NCBI GenBank assembly: GCA_046331175.1
Contig: JAXLRI010000007.1
Location: 1 to 64,000, forward strand
Length of the DNA stretch: 64,000 bases
From: JAWKIW01 sp046331175
GTDB lineage: Bacteria > Actinomycetota > Acidimicrobiia > Acidimicrobiales > Acidimicrobilacustridaceae
Direction of reading: 5' to 3'
This document shows, in pieces, positions 26,342 through 34,527 of the stretch. Made by a program: the position numbers and the translations under genes. Every line of letters begins with the position of its first letter. Positions within the stretch are counted from its first letter, which is position 1. The notes beneath the pieces were generated by a model. The model did no database searches. It worked only from the letters and a program-made list of their open reading frames with translations, and had not been told where the DNA came from.

Positions 26342-28003
26342 CTACTCGATGCCGAAGAGGTACGGGTACAGCGGCTGGCCGCCGTGGTGGACCTCGGTGC
26401 CCACGTCGGGCCGGTGGTCCTCGAGCCACACCTGGATGTGGCGGGTGAGTGCGGGGCTGGAGCCGTCGCCCTCGATGATGGTGACCAGCTCGTGGTCGTC
26501 GGTGACGAGCACGTCGAGCAGGCGGGTGCAGGCCTCGTCGAGGGAGCCCGACACGGCCCGGATGCCGTCGTTGCACACGCCGAGGTAGTCGCCCTCGGCG
26601 ATGGGGCCGAGGTCGCAGGTGGAGTCGCGCACGGCCTGGGTGACCTCGCCCGCCACCACCGCCTCGGCGGCCTCGTCCATGGCCTTGGCGTTGTCGGCGC
26701 CGCCGGCCTCGGGGTCGTAGGAGATGAGCGAGGCGAACCCCTCGGCGATGCCTCGGGTGGGGACCACGTGGACCGACTTCGTGGTGTGCGCCGCCACCTG
26801 CTCGGCCACCGGGATGATGTTCTTGTTGTTCGGCAGGATGACCACGTTGTCGGCCGGCGCCGCCTCGACCGCGGCGATGAGGTCGGCGGTGGACGGGTTC
26901 ATGGTCTGGCCGCCGGTGACGATCTGCTGCACGCCGAGGCTGTAGAAGATCCGGCTGATGCCGCTGCCGGTGGCCACCGCGACGACGGCGGTCTCGACGG
27001 GCTCGGTGGCGTGGGCGGGCACCTCGGGCTCGGGGTCGGCCTCGCGGACCCACTTCTCCTCCTCCACCTGCTCGAGCAGGTCGGTGACCCGGATGTTGCG
27101 GGGGCGGCCGCAGTCGAGGGCGGCCTCGATGGAGGCGCCGATGTCGTCGCAGTGGATGTGGCAGTTCCACAGGCCGTCACCGCCCACCACCACGATCGAG
27201 TCGCCGATGCCGGCCCAGACGTCCTTGAACGCCGGGATGGTGTCGTCGGGCGCCTCGAGGAAGAACATGACCTCGTAGCGCAGGTCGGAGATGTCGCCCT
27301 CGCCGTGCGCGTGCTCGACGTGGGCCGCCATGGCGGCCACGCCATCGGCCATGGGCACGTCGGCCGCCGGCGGGAGGGGTCGCCCGTCGACGGTGGTGAG
27401 CAGCGCGTCGAGCAGCAGCAGGAAGCCGGTGCCGCCGGCGTCGACCACGCCGGCCTCGGCGAGGACCGGGAGCATCTCGGGGGTGCGGGCGAGGGCGTCG
27501 CCGCCGCCGGCGCGCGCCGCCTCCAGCACGGCGACGAGGTCGCCGCCTGCGCCCACGGCCTCGGTCGCGGCACCCGCCGAGGCCTTCACCACGGTCAGGA
27601 TGGTGCCCTCGACCGGCTTCATCACCGCCGCGTAGGCGGCGTCGCTCGCTGCGGTCAGGGCCCGGGCGATCACCGTGGCATCGGCCCCGTCGTGCTCGCG
27701 CACGACGTCGGCGATGCCGCGCAGGATCTGCGAGAGGATCACGCCGCTGTTGCCGCGAGCCCCCATGAGCGACCCGTGCGAGACCGCCCGGCAGGTGGCC
27801 TCGAGGTCGGCGCCGGCACCGTCGAGCTCGGCCACCACCGAGGTGAGGGTGAGGGCCATGTTGGTGCCGGTGTCGCCGTCGGGGACCGGGTAGACGTTCA
27901 GCCGGTTGATGGCCTCGCGGTGGTCGGCCAGCGCGTCGGCGAAGTGGGCCATGGCGGCGCGCACGGCGGCGGCGTCGAGCCGATCGAGGGTGGTGGTGCT
28001 CAC
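26342..28003 (-). CDS. DAK2-domain protein, fatty-acid kinase FakA-like
   Basis: A 553-residue two-domain protein. The N-terminal DAK2 kinase domain carries NVYPVPDGDTGTNMALT and SLMGARGNSGVILSQI. The C-terminal half is the FakA-associated DegV-like fold (NVVILPNNKNIIPVAEQV; VPTRGIAEGFASLISYD). FakA phosphorylates exogenous fatty acids bound to FakB proteins; no fakB is in this window. The start is a GTG at 28003 with GGAGG about 7 nt upstream. It is divergent from rpmB, which is the usual layout. Confidence 0.9.
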   Translation of the reverse strand: MSTTTLDRLDAAAVRAAMAHFADALADHREAINRLNVYPVPDGDTGTNMALTLTSVVAELDGAGADLEATCRAVSHGSLMGARGNSGVILSQILRGIADVVREHDGADATVIARALTAASDAAYAAVMKPVEGTILTVVKASAGAATEAVGAGGDLVAVLEAARAGGGDALARTPEMLPVLAEAGVVDAGGTGFLLLLDALLTTVDGRPLPPAADVPMADGVAAMAAHVEHAHGEGDISDLRYEVMFFLEAPDDTIPAFKDVWAGIGDSIVVVGGDGLWNCHIHCDDIGASIEAALDCGRPRNIRVTDLLEQVEEEKWVREADPEPEVPAHATEPVETAVVAVATGSGISRIFYSLGVQQIVTGGQTMNPSTADLIAAVEAAPADNVVILPNNKNIIPVAEQVAAHTTKSVHVVPTRGIAEGFASLISYDPEAGGADNAKAMDEAAEAVVAGEVTQAVRDSTCDLGPIAEGDYLGVCNDGIRAVSGSLDEACTRLLDVLVTDDHELVTIIEGDGSSPALTRHIQVWLEDHRPDVGTEVHHGGQPLYPYLFGIE

Positions 28004-28171
28004 CGACGCCCTCCGGTGGGGGCGCTGCGGCGGCGAGGAGCGGGCCGGGGCATCCCGGGGATCGTAGTGATCGCGCTCCGGCGCGGTCTCCACCGAGTCG
28101 CCGACCGGCTCCGCCCGGCCGCCAGACGGTCTCCACCGGCCCCCGATTGGGGAGGGACCCGCCCCGGTTGC

Positions 28172-28177
28172 TATCGT
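28172..28177 (+). promoter_or_regulatory. Putative -10 of rpmB
   Basis: TATCGT follows a possible -35 TTGGGG (28147-28152) with 19-bp spacing. The transcript would have a leader of about 40 nt ending in a GAGG-like ribosome binding site. Confidence 0.35.
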
Positions 28178-28221
28178 CGAGCCCCTGTCCACGGAGCGAG
28201 ATCGGTCGAGGTAGAGGCGTC

Positions 28222-28416
28222 ATGGCATCGGTGTGCGAGGTGTGCGGCAAGAAGCCGTCGTTCGGGATGTCGGTGAGCCACTCGCACCGGCGGACCAAGC
28301 GGCGCTGGAACCCCAACATCCAGCGGATCCGCGCCGTGGTCGACGGTTCGCCCAAGCGGCTGAACGTCTGCACGTCGTGCATCAAGGCCGGCAAGGTCAC
28401 CAAGGCCGTCCACTAG
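28222..28416 (+). CDS. rpmB: 50S ribosomal protein L28
   Basis: A 64-residue L28 with SVCEVCGKKPSFGMSVSHSHRRTKRRWNPN and a second CxxC in NVCTSCIKAG, so it is a zinc-binding C+ form. The ATG at 28222 follows GAGGTAGAGG. The cold-shock-like gene begins 12 bp downstream. Confidence 0.97.
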   Translation: MASVCEVCGKKPSFGMSVSHSHRRTKRRWNPNIQRIRAVVDGSPKRLNVCTSCIKAGKVTKAVH

Positions 28417-28428
28417 GCGGGAGGGCCG

Positions 28429-28719
28429 ATGCAGGGCGTCATCAAGGTCTACGACCCCACGACCCGGCTCGGCGTGGTGGTGCGCGACACCGACCTGACC
28501 GAGCACGAGCTGGCGCCCGGCGCCCTCGACGGCTCGATCTTCCGCATGCTGCGCCAGGGGCAGCGGGTCGTGTTCGACCTCGACGAGCGGGGCCTCGCCA
28601 CGGCCATCCGCATCGGTGCCGAGGTCGACATGGGCACCCCCGGCTTCCCCACCGACGACCCGCAGCTCGCCCTCGAGGACCGGACGACCACCCCCGGGGG
28701 CACCGTCCCCCAACCTTGA
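28429..28719 (+). CDS. Cold-shock-like OB-fold protein
   Basis: A 96-residue protein. The order of segments (QGVIKVYDPTTRLGVVV, ELAPGALDGSIFRMLRQGQRVVFDL, ATAIRIG) follows the cold-shock domain: the first strand pair, a GSIFR.L..GQ.V.F turn and a last strand. The aromatic RNP1/RNP2 residues are replaced (RLGVVV instead of KGFGFI). It may therefore bind RNA weakly or bind something else. It is probably co-transcribed with rpmB and followed by a strong terminator. Confidence 0.7.
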   Translation: MQGVIKVYDPTTRLGVVVRDTDLTEHELAPGALDGSIFRMLRQGQRVVFDLDERGLATAIRIGAEVDMGTPGFPTDDPQLALEDRTTTPGGTVPQP

Positions 28720-28735
28720 CAGCCACTGAACGACC

Positions 28736-28755
28736 AGGCCCCCGTCCGGGGGCCT
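28736..28755 (+). terminator. Terminator after rpmB and the cold-shock-like gene
   Basis: AGGCCCCC (28736-28743) and GGGGGCCT (28748-28755) form a perfect 8-bp GC stem with a GTCC loop, 17 bp past the stop. A short TTCGTC follows. Confidence 0.75.
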
Positions 28756-28902
28756 TCGTCATCCTCCCAGCGGACCGGCGCCCCTCGGCCTTCGGGTCGG
28801 GTGCCGGGAGGCTGGACCCAAGCGAACCCCCCGTGGACCCGGTCCCCGCCGGGCCCACCCGAACGCAACCCGCCGGAACGACAACGGCGTCGGAGGACCC
28901 CC

Positions 28903-30699
28903 ATGGCAGGTACGACCACCAACCAGAAGCTGCTCGACTGGGTCGCGGAGTGGGCCGAGATCTTGCAGCCTGCCGACATCCACTGGTGCGACGGCGGCCA
29001 CGAGGAGCGCACCTGGCTGCGCGAGCTGCTCGTGGCCAGCGGCACCTTCGAGCGCCTGGACTACGACCTGCGCCCCACCAGCTACCTGGCCCTGTCCGAC
29101 CCGAGCGACGTCGCCCGCGTCGAGGACCGGACCTTCATCTGCTCCGAGAACGAGATCGACGCCGGCCCCACCAACAACTGGCGCGACCCGGCCGAGATGA
29201 AGGCCGAGATGAAGCGCCTCTACACGGGGGCCATGGAGGGCCGCACCATGTTCGTGGTGCCGTTCTCGATGGGTCCGCTCGGGTCGCCCATCGCCCACAT
29301 CGGCGTCGAGATCACCGACTCCGCCTACGTGGCCGTGAACATGCAGATCATGACCCGCATGGGCCAGGACGCCCTCGACGTGCTCGGCGACGACGGCGAG
29401 TTCGTGCCCTGCGTCCACTCGGTGGGCGCTCCGCTCGCCCCAGGCCAGGCCGACGTGCCGTGGCCGTGCGACGCCGACAACAAGTACATCGTCCACTTCC
29501 CCGAGACCCGCGAGATCTGGTCGTACGGCTCGGGCTACGGCGGCAACGCCCTGCTCGGCAAGAAGTGCTTCGCCCTGCGCATCGCCTCGGCCATGGGCCG
29601 CGACGAGGGCTGGCTGGCCGAGCACATGCTGATCCTCGGCGTCACCCCCCCGAACGGCGAGAAGAAGTACGTCGCGGCGGCGTTCCCGTCGGCCTGTGGC
29701 AAGACCAACATGGCGATGATGATCCCGACCCTGCCGGGCTGGAAGATCGAGACCGTCGGCGATGACATCGCCTGGATGAAGTTCGGCGAGGACGGCCAGC
29801 TCTACGCCATCAACCCCGAGGCCGGCTTCTTCGGCGTCGCCCCCGGCACGTCGGAGGCCACCAACTACAACGCGCTGCGCAGCCTCGACTTCGGCGTGGT
29901 CTTCACCAACTGCGCCAAGACCGACGACGGCGACGTGTGGTGGGAGGGGCTCACCGACGAGCTGCCCGAGCACCTCATCGACTGGCAGGGCCACGACTGG
30001 CACCCCGAGCGGGGCACGCCGGCCGCCCACCCCAACGCCCGGTTCACCGCCCCGGCCGCCGCCTGCCCCTCCATCGCCCCCGAGTGGGAGGACCCCAAGG
30101 GCGTGCCGATCTCGGCCATCCTCTTCGGTGGTCGCCGGGCCACCAACGTGCCGCTCGTGACCGAGTCCTTCGACTGGCAGCACGGCGTCTTCCTCGGCTC
30201 GATCATGTCGTCGGAGAAGACGGCGGCCGCCGCCGGCACCGTCGGCGAGCTGCGCTTCGACCCCTTCGCCATGCTCCCGTTCTGCGGGTACAACATGGGC
30301 GACTACTTCAAGCACTGGCTCGACACCGCCGGCCGCACCGACGCCGACAAGCTGCCCAAGCTCTACTGGGTCAACTGGTTCCGCAAGGGCGAGGACGGCT
30401 CGTTCCTGTGGCCGGGCTACGGCGAGAACAGCCGGGTGCTCAAGTGGGTCGTCGAGCGCCTCGAGGGCGCCGGCGAGGCCGTCGACACCCCCATCGGCCG
30501 GGTGCCCACCCTCGCCGGGATCGACCGGACGGGCCTCGACCTCGACGACGAGACGATGGCCAAGGTCCTCGAGGTCGACCCCGACGCCTGGCGCGCCGAG
30601 ATCCCCCAGATCGAGGGCCACTACACCAGCCTCGGCGAGCGCCTGCCGTCCGAGCTGCGCGACGAGCTGGCTGCGCTGGAGAAGCGCCTGTCGGAGTGA
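28903..30699 (+). CDS. pckG: Phosphoenolpyruvate carboxykinase (GTP)
   Basis: Gluconeogenic enzyme converting oxaloacetate and GTP to PEP, 598 aa. The kinase P-loop is FPSACGKTNMAMM, with the Cys typical of the GTP class (about 259-270). Also visible are GDDIAWMKF, EAGFFGVAPGTS and the guanine-pocket region around LPFCGYNMGDYFKHWL. The ATG at 28903 is preceded by GGAGG at optimal distance; the open frame before it has no conserved sequence. Confidence 0.97.
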   Translation: MAGTTTNQKLLDWVAEWAEILQPADIHWCDGGHEERTWLRELLVASGTFERLDYDLRPTSYLALSDPSDVARVEDRTFICSENEIDAGPTNNWRDPAEMKAEMKRLYTGAMEGRTMFVVPFSMGPLGSPIAHIGVEITDSAYVAVNMQIMTRMGQDALDVLGDDGEFVPCVHSVGAPLAPGQADVPWPCDADNKYIVHFPETREIWSYGSGYGGNALLGKKCFALRIASAMGRDEGWLAEHMLILGVTPPNGEKKYVAAAFPSACGKTNMAMMIPTLPGWKIETVGDDIAWMKFGEDGQLYAINPEAGFFGVAPGTSEATNYNALRSLDFGVVFTNCAKTDDGDVWWEGLTDELPEHLIDWQGHDWHPERGTPAAHPNARFTAPAAACPSIAPEWEDPKGVPISAILFGGRRATNVPLVTESFDWQHGVFLGSIMSSEKTAAAAGTVGELRFDPFAMLPFCGYNMGDYFKHWLDTAGRTDADKLPKLYWVNWFRKGEDGSFLWPGYGENSRVLKWVVERLEGAGEAVDTPIGRVPTLAGIDRTGLDLDDETMAKVLEVDPDAWRAEIPQIEGHYTSLGERLPSELRDELAALEKRLSE

Positions 30700-30744
30700 C
30701 CAGACCGTCGGCCGCGGCCGACCAGGTCCACCGCTGTCCGGCAG

Positions 30745-30768
30745 GGAGGGGCCCCTCGGGGCCCCTCC
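30745..30768 (+). terminator. Terminator after pckG
   Basis: GGAGGGGC (30745-30752) and GCCCCTCC (30761-30768) pair, and the loop can also pair internally. It begins about 45 bp past the stop. Confidence 0.7.
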
Positions 30769-30822
30769 GCCGCGTCCGGGGTCGGGACGGGGCCACCATC
30801 GATGCTCCATTCGGGGATCAGA

Positions 30823-30860
30823 AAACCTGCGTTGTTCGCGCTCAGGTTTGCTGGTATCTT
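30823..30860 (+). promoter_or_regulatory. hsp20 promoter overlapped by a 27-bp inverted repeat
   Basis: TTGTTC (30832-30837), 17 bp, TATCTT (30855-30860) is the best sigma-70-type promoter in the window. AAACCTG (30823-30829) and CAGGTTT (30843-30849) are perfect 7-bp arms spaced 20 bp centre to centre and straddle the -35. This is a likely repressor site. It does not match the HspR (HAIR) or CIRCE sites. Confidence 0.65.
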
Positions 30861-30904
30861 CGCTGTGCAACCCGTCCGTGCCGACCACCTTCGGAGGCAT
30901 CGCC

Positions 30905-31348
30905 ATGCTCCTGCGCTTCGACCCCTTCCGCGACCTCGACCGCCTCGCCGACCAGGCCTTCCGGGCTCCGGGCATGCCCATGGACGCCGTGCGCAGCGCC
31001 GACGGCGTGGTGGTGTCGCTCGACCTGCCCGGCGTCGACCCGGCGTCCATCGACGTCGAGGTCGAGGCCAACGTGCTCACCGTGGCCGCCGAGCGCCGCT
31101 GGGTGCGGGCCGAGGGCGACCAGGTCCTCGCCGCCGAGCGCCGCCACGGTGCCCTGCGCCGCCAGCTCGTGCTCGGCGACACCCTCGACGGCGGTCGCCT
31201 GACCGCGGCCTACGCCGACGGTGTGCTCACGCTGACCATCCCGATGGCCGAGACGGCCAAGCCCCGCAAGGTGGCCGTGGCCGCCGGCGCTCCCACCAGC
31301 GCCATCGAGGCGTCGGTGGTCGACGACGACGGTCCCTCGGCCGACTGA
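30905..31348 (+). CDS. Hsp20/alpha-crystallin family small heat-shock protein
   Basis: A 147-residue ATP-independent holdase. The alpha-crystallin domain runs from about 38 to 125 (DGVVVSLDLPGVDPASIDVEVEANVLTV, then YADGVLTLTIPMAETAKPRKV). The conserved GVLT motif and the C-terminal I/V-x-I/V-like anchor are present. The N-terminal MLLRFDPFRDLDRL is typical. The ATG follows GGAGG. It is monocistronic, between a dedicated promoter and a very strong terminator. Confidence 0.93.
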   Translation: MLLRFDPFRDLDRLADQAFRAPGMPMDAVRSADGVVVSLDLPGVDPASIDVEVEANVLTVAAERRWVRAEGDQVLAAERRHGALRRQLVLGDTLDGGRLTAAYADGVLTLTIPMAETAKPRKVAVAAGAPTSAIEASVVDDDGPSAD

Positions 31349-31418
31349 CGTCCACCGGGCCGCCGGCCCGACCCGATCTGGTTCGCCGCCCCTCCTCCTC
31401 CCCCGGACGACGAGCCAC

Positions 31419-31458
31419 CGCCCCGGCCCCGCCGATCCTCCCCGGCGGGGCCGGGGCG
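31419..31458 (+). terminator. Very strong terminator after hsp20
   Basis: A perfect 16-bp GC-only stem (31419-31434 with 31443-31458) closes an 8-nt loop, ATCCTCCC. It begins 70 bp past the hsp20 stop. Confidence 0.8.
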
Positions 31459-31592
31459 CGCTGGCGGCCGGACCTGACGGGAGCGAGGAGCCTGCGCCGC
31501 GCCGGCGCGGCCGAGGCGGGCTCGGCGGCACTAACCTCCGGGAGCCCGAGCAGGCCGGTCGCGCCGGCCGCAGGCCGAGAGGGAGCAACGCC

Positions 31593-31829
31593 ATGGACGT
31601 CCGGGCCTATGTGCTGATCCAGACCGAGGTGGGCAAGGCGGCGCGCGTCGCCGACGAGGTGCGCTCGATCGAGGGCGTGGTCTCCGCCGACGACGTCACC
31701 GGCCCCTACGACGTCATCGCCGTCGCCAGCGCCGGCACCATGGACGACCTCGGCAAGATGGTCGTCAGCCGCGTGCAGATGATCGAGGGCATCACCCGGA
31801 CCCTCACCTGCCCGGTGGTGAACCTCTAG
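31593..31829 (+). CDS. Stand-alone Lrp/AsnC ligand-binding (RAM) domain protein
   Basis: A 78-residue protein equal to the C-terminal effector-binding domain of Lrp/AsnC regulators, with no DNA-binding part (RAYVLIQTEVGKAARVADEVR, VSADDVTGPYDVIAVA). Such single-domain proteins oligomerise and bind amino acids. The ATG follows GAGGGAGC. The gene is tail-to-tail with the membrane protein at 31865. Confidence 0.9.
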   Translation: MDVRAYVLIQTEVGKAARVADEVRSIEGVVSADDVTGPYDVIAVASAGTMDDLGKMVVSRVQMIEGITRTLTCPVVNL

Positions 31830-31864
31830 CGGCCGAGGCCGGCCGGCGGCCCCGCCCGGAGCGA

Positions 31865-32227
31865 TCAGCGGGCGCCGACGATCATGGCCCGGATGCCGAG
31901 GCCCATGATGAACAGGCTGCCGCCGCCGTAGAGCAGGTAGCGGTAGCGCTCCATCTGCGCCCGGTAGGCGTAGAGGATGCCGATGGCGATGATGGCGACG
32001 AAGCCGTAGAACATGTGGAACTTCGGCGCCTTGAGCCCCTGGCCGGCGACCATCCCCACGCCGAGGCCGACCTGCACGAAGATCGTCAGCTCGGCGGCGA
32101 TGACGAACCACCACAGCGCCCGGACGCGCAGCGTCGGGACCCAGTGCGCCGCCAGGCACCAGATCCCGGCCAGCGCGTTGCCGACGATGACGAACCAGGC
32201 CCAGGACTCGTGCAGGTCGAGCAGCAC
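31865..32227 (-). CDS. Four-span membrane protein
   Basis: A 120-residue hydrophobic protein with about four membrane helices (WAWFVIVGNALAGIWCLAAHW; ALWWFVIAAELTIFVQVGLGVGM; FHMFYGFVAIIAIGILYAY; LLYGGGSLFIMGLGIRAMI). A conserved-looking His (APKFHMFYG) could be a heme or metal ligand. It starts at a GTG 3 bp after the stop of the MhuD-like gene, so the two are an operon. The function is not known. Confidence 0.65.
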   Translation of the reverse strand: MLLDLHESWAWFVIVGNALAGIWCLAAHWVPTLRVRALWWFVIAAELTIFVQVGLGVGMVAGQGLKAPKFHMFYGFVAIIAIGILYAYRAQMERYRYLLYGGGSLFIMGLGIRAMIVGAR

Positions 32228-32230
32228 GGC

Positions 32231-32569
32231 TCAGGCGTCGCCGGGCTCCGACACCAGCGCGATGTCGTAGCTCCACAGCTCGGAGTGCACCGAGACCGGC
32301 GGCCGCTCGGCGCCCCCGTGGGCGGCCTCGGCCTCGGAGCGGTGCCCGTGGGCGAACGCCGGCGAGCTGACCCAGGCGTTGAAGGCGTCCTCGTCGCGCC
32401 AGCGGGTGACGACCAGCCACGTGGTGCGATCGTCGGTGGGCTTCAGCAGCTCGAACCCCTCGAAGCCGTCCTGGTGGTCGACGGCGCCCGCCCGGGCACC
32501 GAAGCGGCGGGCCAGCTCGTCGCCGCCCTCGGCCGGCACCGTGATCGCGTTGATCTTGATGATCGTCAT
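32231..32569 (-). CDS. MhuD/IsdG-like heme-degrading monooxygenase (ABM fold)
   Basis: A 112-residue antibiotic-biosynthesis-monooxygenase fold. It resembles mycobacterial MhuD as I recall it: IKINAITVPA with Asn7, PGFEGFELL-like strand 2, VVTRW, Trp66 in AFNAW and a His near 74-76 in PAFAHGHR. In MhuD, Asn7, Trp66 and His75 handle heme. It probably opens heme to release iron, acting as a dimer in the cytosol. The C-terminus is about 10 residues longer than in MhuD. TACGCT 7 nt before the ATG suggests leaderless expression. Confidence 0.82.
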   Translation of the reverse strand: MTIIKINAITVPAEGGDELARRFGARAGAVDHQDGFEGFELLKPTDDRTTWLVVTRWRDEDAFNAWVSSPAFAHGHRSEAEAAHGGAERPPVSVHSELWSYDIALVSEPGDA

Positions 32570-32576
32570 GGCGCCG

Positions 32577-32582
32577 AGCGTA
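32577..32582 (-). promoter_or_regulatory. Putative -10 of the MhuD-like operon
   Basis: TACGCT on the minus strand, 7 nt before the ATG. Confidence 0.45.
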
Positions 32583-32620
32583 CGTCACGCACCCCCGCGG
32601 CCCGCCAGCGAGACGGCGGC

Positions 32621-33193
32621 CTACGGCGGTGGCGAGGTGGACGCCGGCGTCGTGGGGTCCGCCGACCCGCTCGAGCCCGAGGCACCGCAGACCCGGAGGC
32701 CGAGCGCTTCGGCCTGGCGCCGCGCCAGGCCCAGGGCCTCGCCGGCGGGCGTGCCCGGCGCGTTCATGCGGGTCGGATCCTGGGCGAGCCGGGGGAGGTC
32801 GGCCTCGACGAGGTCGAAGTAGGTCGACAGCTGGACGACCAGCTGCGCCCACCGCGGGTCGGCCGTCGCCCCCGCGAGGCTGCGCAGCTCGTCCACCTCA
32901 CCCCGGTAGAGCTCGACGAGCCGGCGCAGGTAGGGCTCCACGTCGGCGGGACGGGTCGGCTGGGGGACGGCCGCGACCTCGGCGTCCACGCGTGCGCAGA
33001 TCCCGTCGGCCGCCGCCGCGGTCGGCGGCCCCACCGTCCCCCCCGCCGAGGATCCGGTCACCGCCGGAGCGCTCGTGGCCGGGTGGCCGGGCCCGGCACC
33101 GCAGCCGACCGCCACGGCGACCACGACCGCACCGAGCACGACCGCACCGAACACGACCGCACCGGGCCGCCCGGGCTTCGCCGTCCACCGCAC
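32621..33193 (-). CDS. Putative lipoprotein of unknown function
   Basis: A 190-residue protein. A signal segment (GAVVFGAVVLGAVVVAVAVGC) ends in a Cys that could be lipidated. A Ser/Thr/Pro linker follows, then a helical domain (EPYLRRLVELYRGEVDELRSLAG, QLSTYFDLVEADLPRLA) and a Cys near the C-terminus (LRVCG). The family was not recognised. The start is a GTG with no ribosome binding site, so the N-terminus is uncertain. Confidence 0.6.
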   Translation of the reverse strand: MRWTAKPGRPGAVVFGAVVLGAVVVAVAVGCGAGPGHPATSAPAVTGSSAGGTVGPPTAAAADGICARVDAEVAAVPQPTRPADVEPYLRRLVELYRGEVDELRSLAGATADPRWAQLVVQLSTYFDLVEADLPRLAQDPTRMNAPGTPAGEALGLARRQAEALGLRVCGASGSSGSADPTTPASTSPPP

Positions 33194-33296
33194 CAGGAGA
33201 TGTTCGCACGTGCCGTGACCGTCGAGCCGACAACGCGCCGACCGCGCGCCGGCAGCACGGCCCCAGCACGGCCCTGCCGATCGGTGAGCGGGACCG

Positions 33297-33302
33297 TAGA
33301 CT
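33297..33302 (+). promoter_or_regulatory. Putative -10 of map
   Basis: TAGACT ends 10 nt before the ATG at 33313. Confidence 0.35.
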
Positions 33303-33312
33303 CGGACGCACC

Positions 33313-34527
33313 ATGTTGAAGTCGAACGACCCGTGCTGGTGCGGCAGCGGCAAGAAGTACAAGCGGTGCCACCGGGCCGACTCGGCCCTGGTGCACCCCG
33401 GCACGCTGAGCCCCTGGCGCGAGGTCCCCGCCGACATCGCCCGTCCCGACTACGCCGAGTCGGGTGAGCCCCGCCGCTGGCCCGAACCCCTGGTGAAGTC
33501 GCCCGAGGTCATCGAGCGCATGCGCCGGGCCGGCCGGGCCGCCGCCGAGATCCTCGCCGAGGCCGGCCGGGCCGTTGCCCCCGGGGTCACCACCGACGAG
33601 ATCGACGCCGTGGTGCACGAGGCCACGATCGCCCACGGCGGCTACCCGAGCCCCCTGAACTACCGCGGCTTCCCCAAGTCGGTGTGCACCTCGGTCAACG
33701 AGGTCATCTGCCACGGCATCCCCGACGATCGGGCCCTGCGCGACGGCGAGATCGTCAACATCGACGTGACGATCTTCCTCGACGGGGTGCACGGCGACAC
33801 CAACGCCACCTTCCTGGTCGGCGACGTCGACCCGGTCAGCCGCCGCCTGGTGCGCGTCACGCGCGAGTGCCTCGACGCCGGCATCGACGCCGTGCGGCCG
33901 GGTCGGCCGATCTCCGACATCGGCAAGGCCATCGAAGCCCACGCCCACGGGGCGGGCTTCGAGGTGGTGCGGGCCTTCATCGGCCACGGCATCGGCGAGC
34001 TGTTCCACGCCGACCTGCAGATCCCCCACTACTACGAGCCCCGGGCCACCACCGAGATGGAGCCGGGCATGACCTTCACCATCGAGCCGATGATCGCCAT
34101 CGGCACCTGGAAGCACGAGATCTGGGACGACGGCTGGACCGCCGTCACCGCCGACCTGTCCCGGACGGCCCAGTTCGAGCACACCGTCCTGGTCACGCCC
34201 GACGGGGTCGAGCGGCTGACCGTGGTCGAGGACACCGGCGTCGGCGACGGCGGCGGCGGCGCCGCCCCCCCACCGCCCCGGCCTCGGCCGGCTGATCCGG
34301 CACCCCGCCCGCCGCCCCATGCGCCACCGCCGCTTCGACGTGGCCGCCGTGCGCCTCGACGGCGAGGACGTCCGCCTCCGCTACGCCGACCTGGTGGTGG
34401 CCGACCCCGAGGGCACCGACCAGCTGCAGTGGGAGTGCATCGTCGTCCCGCTGGCCTTCGACCGCCTGGCCACCGGTGCCTACGCCGTCGCGGTCGACAC
34501 CCTCGACGGACGCACGCTCGCCGGTGA
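33313..34527 (+). CDS. map: SEC-C type methionine aminopeptidase (C-terminus probably frameshifted)
   Basis: Removes the N-terminal Met from new proteins. An N-terminal SEC-C zinc motif (NDPCWCGSGKKYKRCH) precedes the pita-bread fold. Metal ligands are intact: Asp in NIDVTIFLDGVHGDTNATF (two), His in IGHGIGELFH, Glu in TFTIEPMIAIG and Glu in QFEHTVLV. The catalytic domain ends near residue 310 (LTVVEDTG). The frame then runs about 95 more Pro/Arg-rich residues across the next gene. One extra C in the C7 run at 34265-34271 would end the protein at the TGA at 34293-34295, so a missing base is likely. Confidence 0.93.
   Translation: MLKSNDPCWCGSGKKYKRCHRADSALVHPGTLSPWREVPADIARPDYAESGEPRRWPEPLVKSPEVIERMRRAGRAAAEILAEAGRAVAPGVTTDEIDAVVHEATIAHGGYPSPLNYRGFPKSVCTSVNEVICHGIPDDRALRDGEIVNIDVTIFLDGVHGDTNATFLVGDVDPVSRRLVRVTRECLDAGIDAVRPGRPISDIGKAIEAHAHGAGFEVVRAFIGHGIGELFHADLQIPHYYEPRATTEMEPGMTFTIEPMIAIGTWKHEIWDDGWTAVTADLSRTAQFEHTVLVTPDGVERLTVVEDTGVGDGGGGAAPPPPRPRPADPAPRPPPHAPPPLRRGRRAPRRRGRPPPLRRPGGGRPRGHRPAAVGVHRRPAGLRPPGHRCLRRRGRHPRRTHARR

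Noticed and set aside
28141..28152. CCCC-GATT-GGGG hairpin before rpmB
   Set aside because: Short 4-bp arms; it overlaps the possible -35 and is not convincing as an operator or attenuator.
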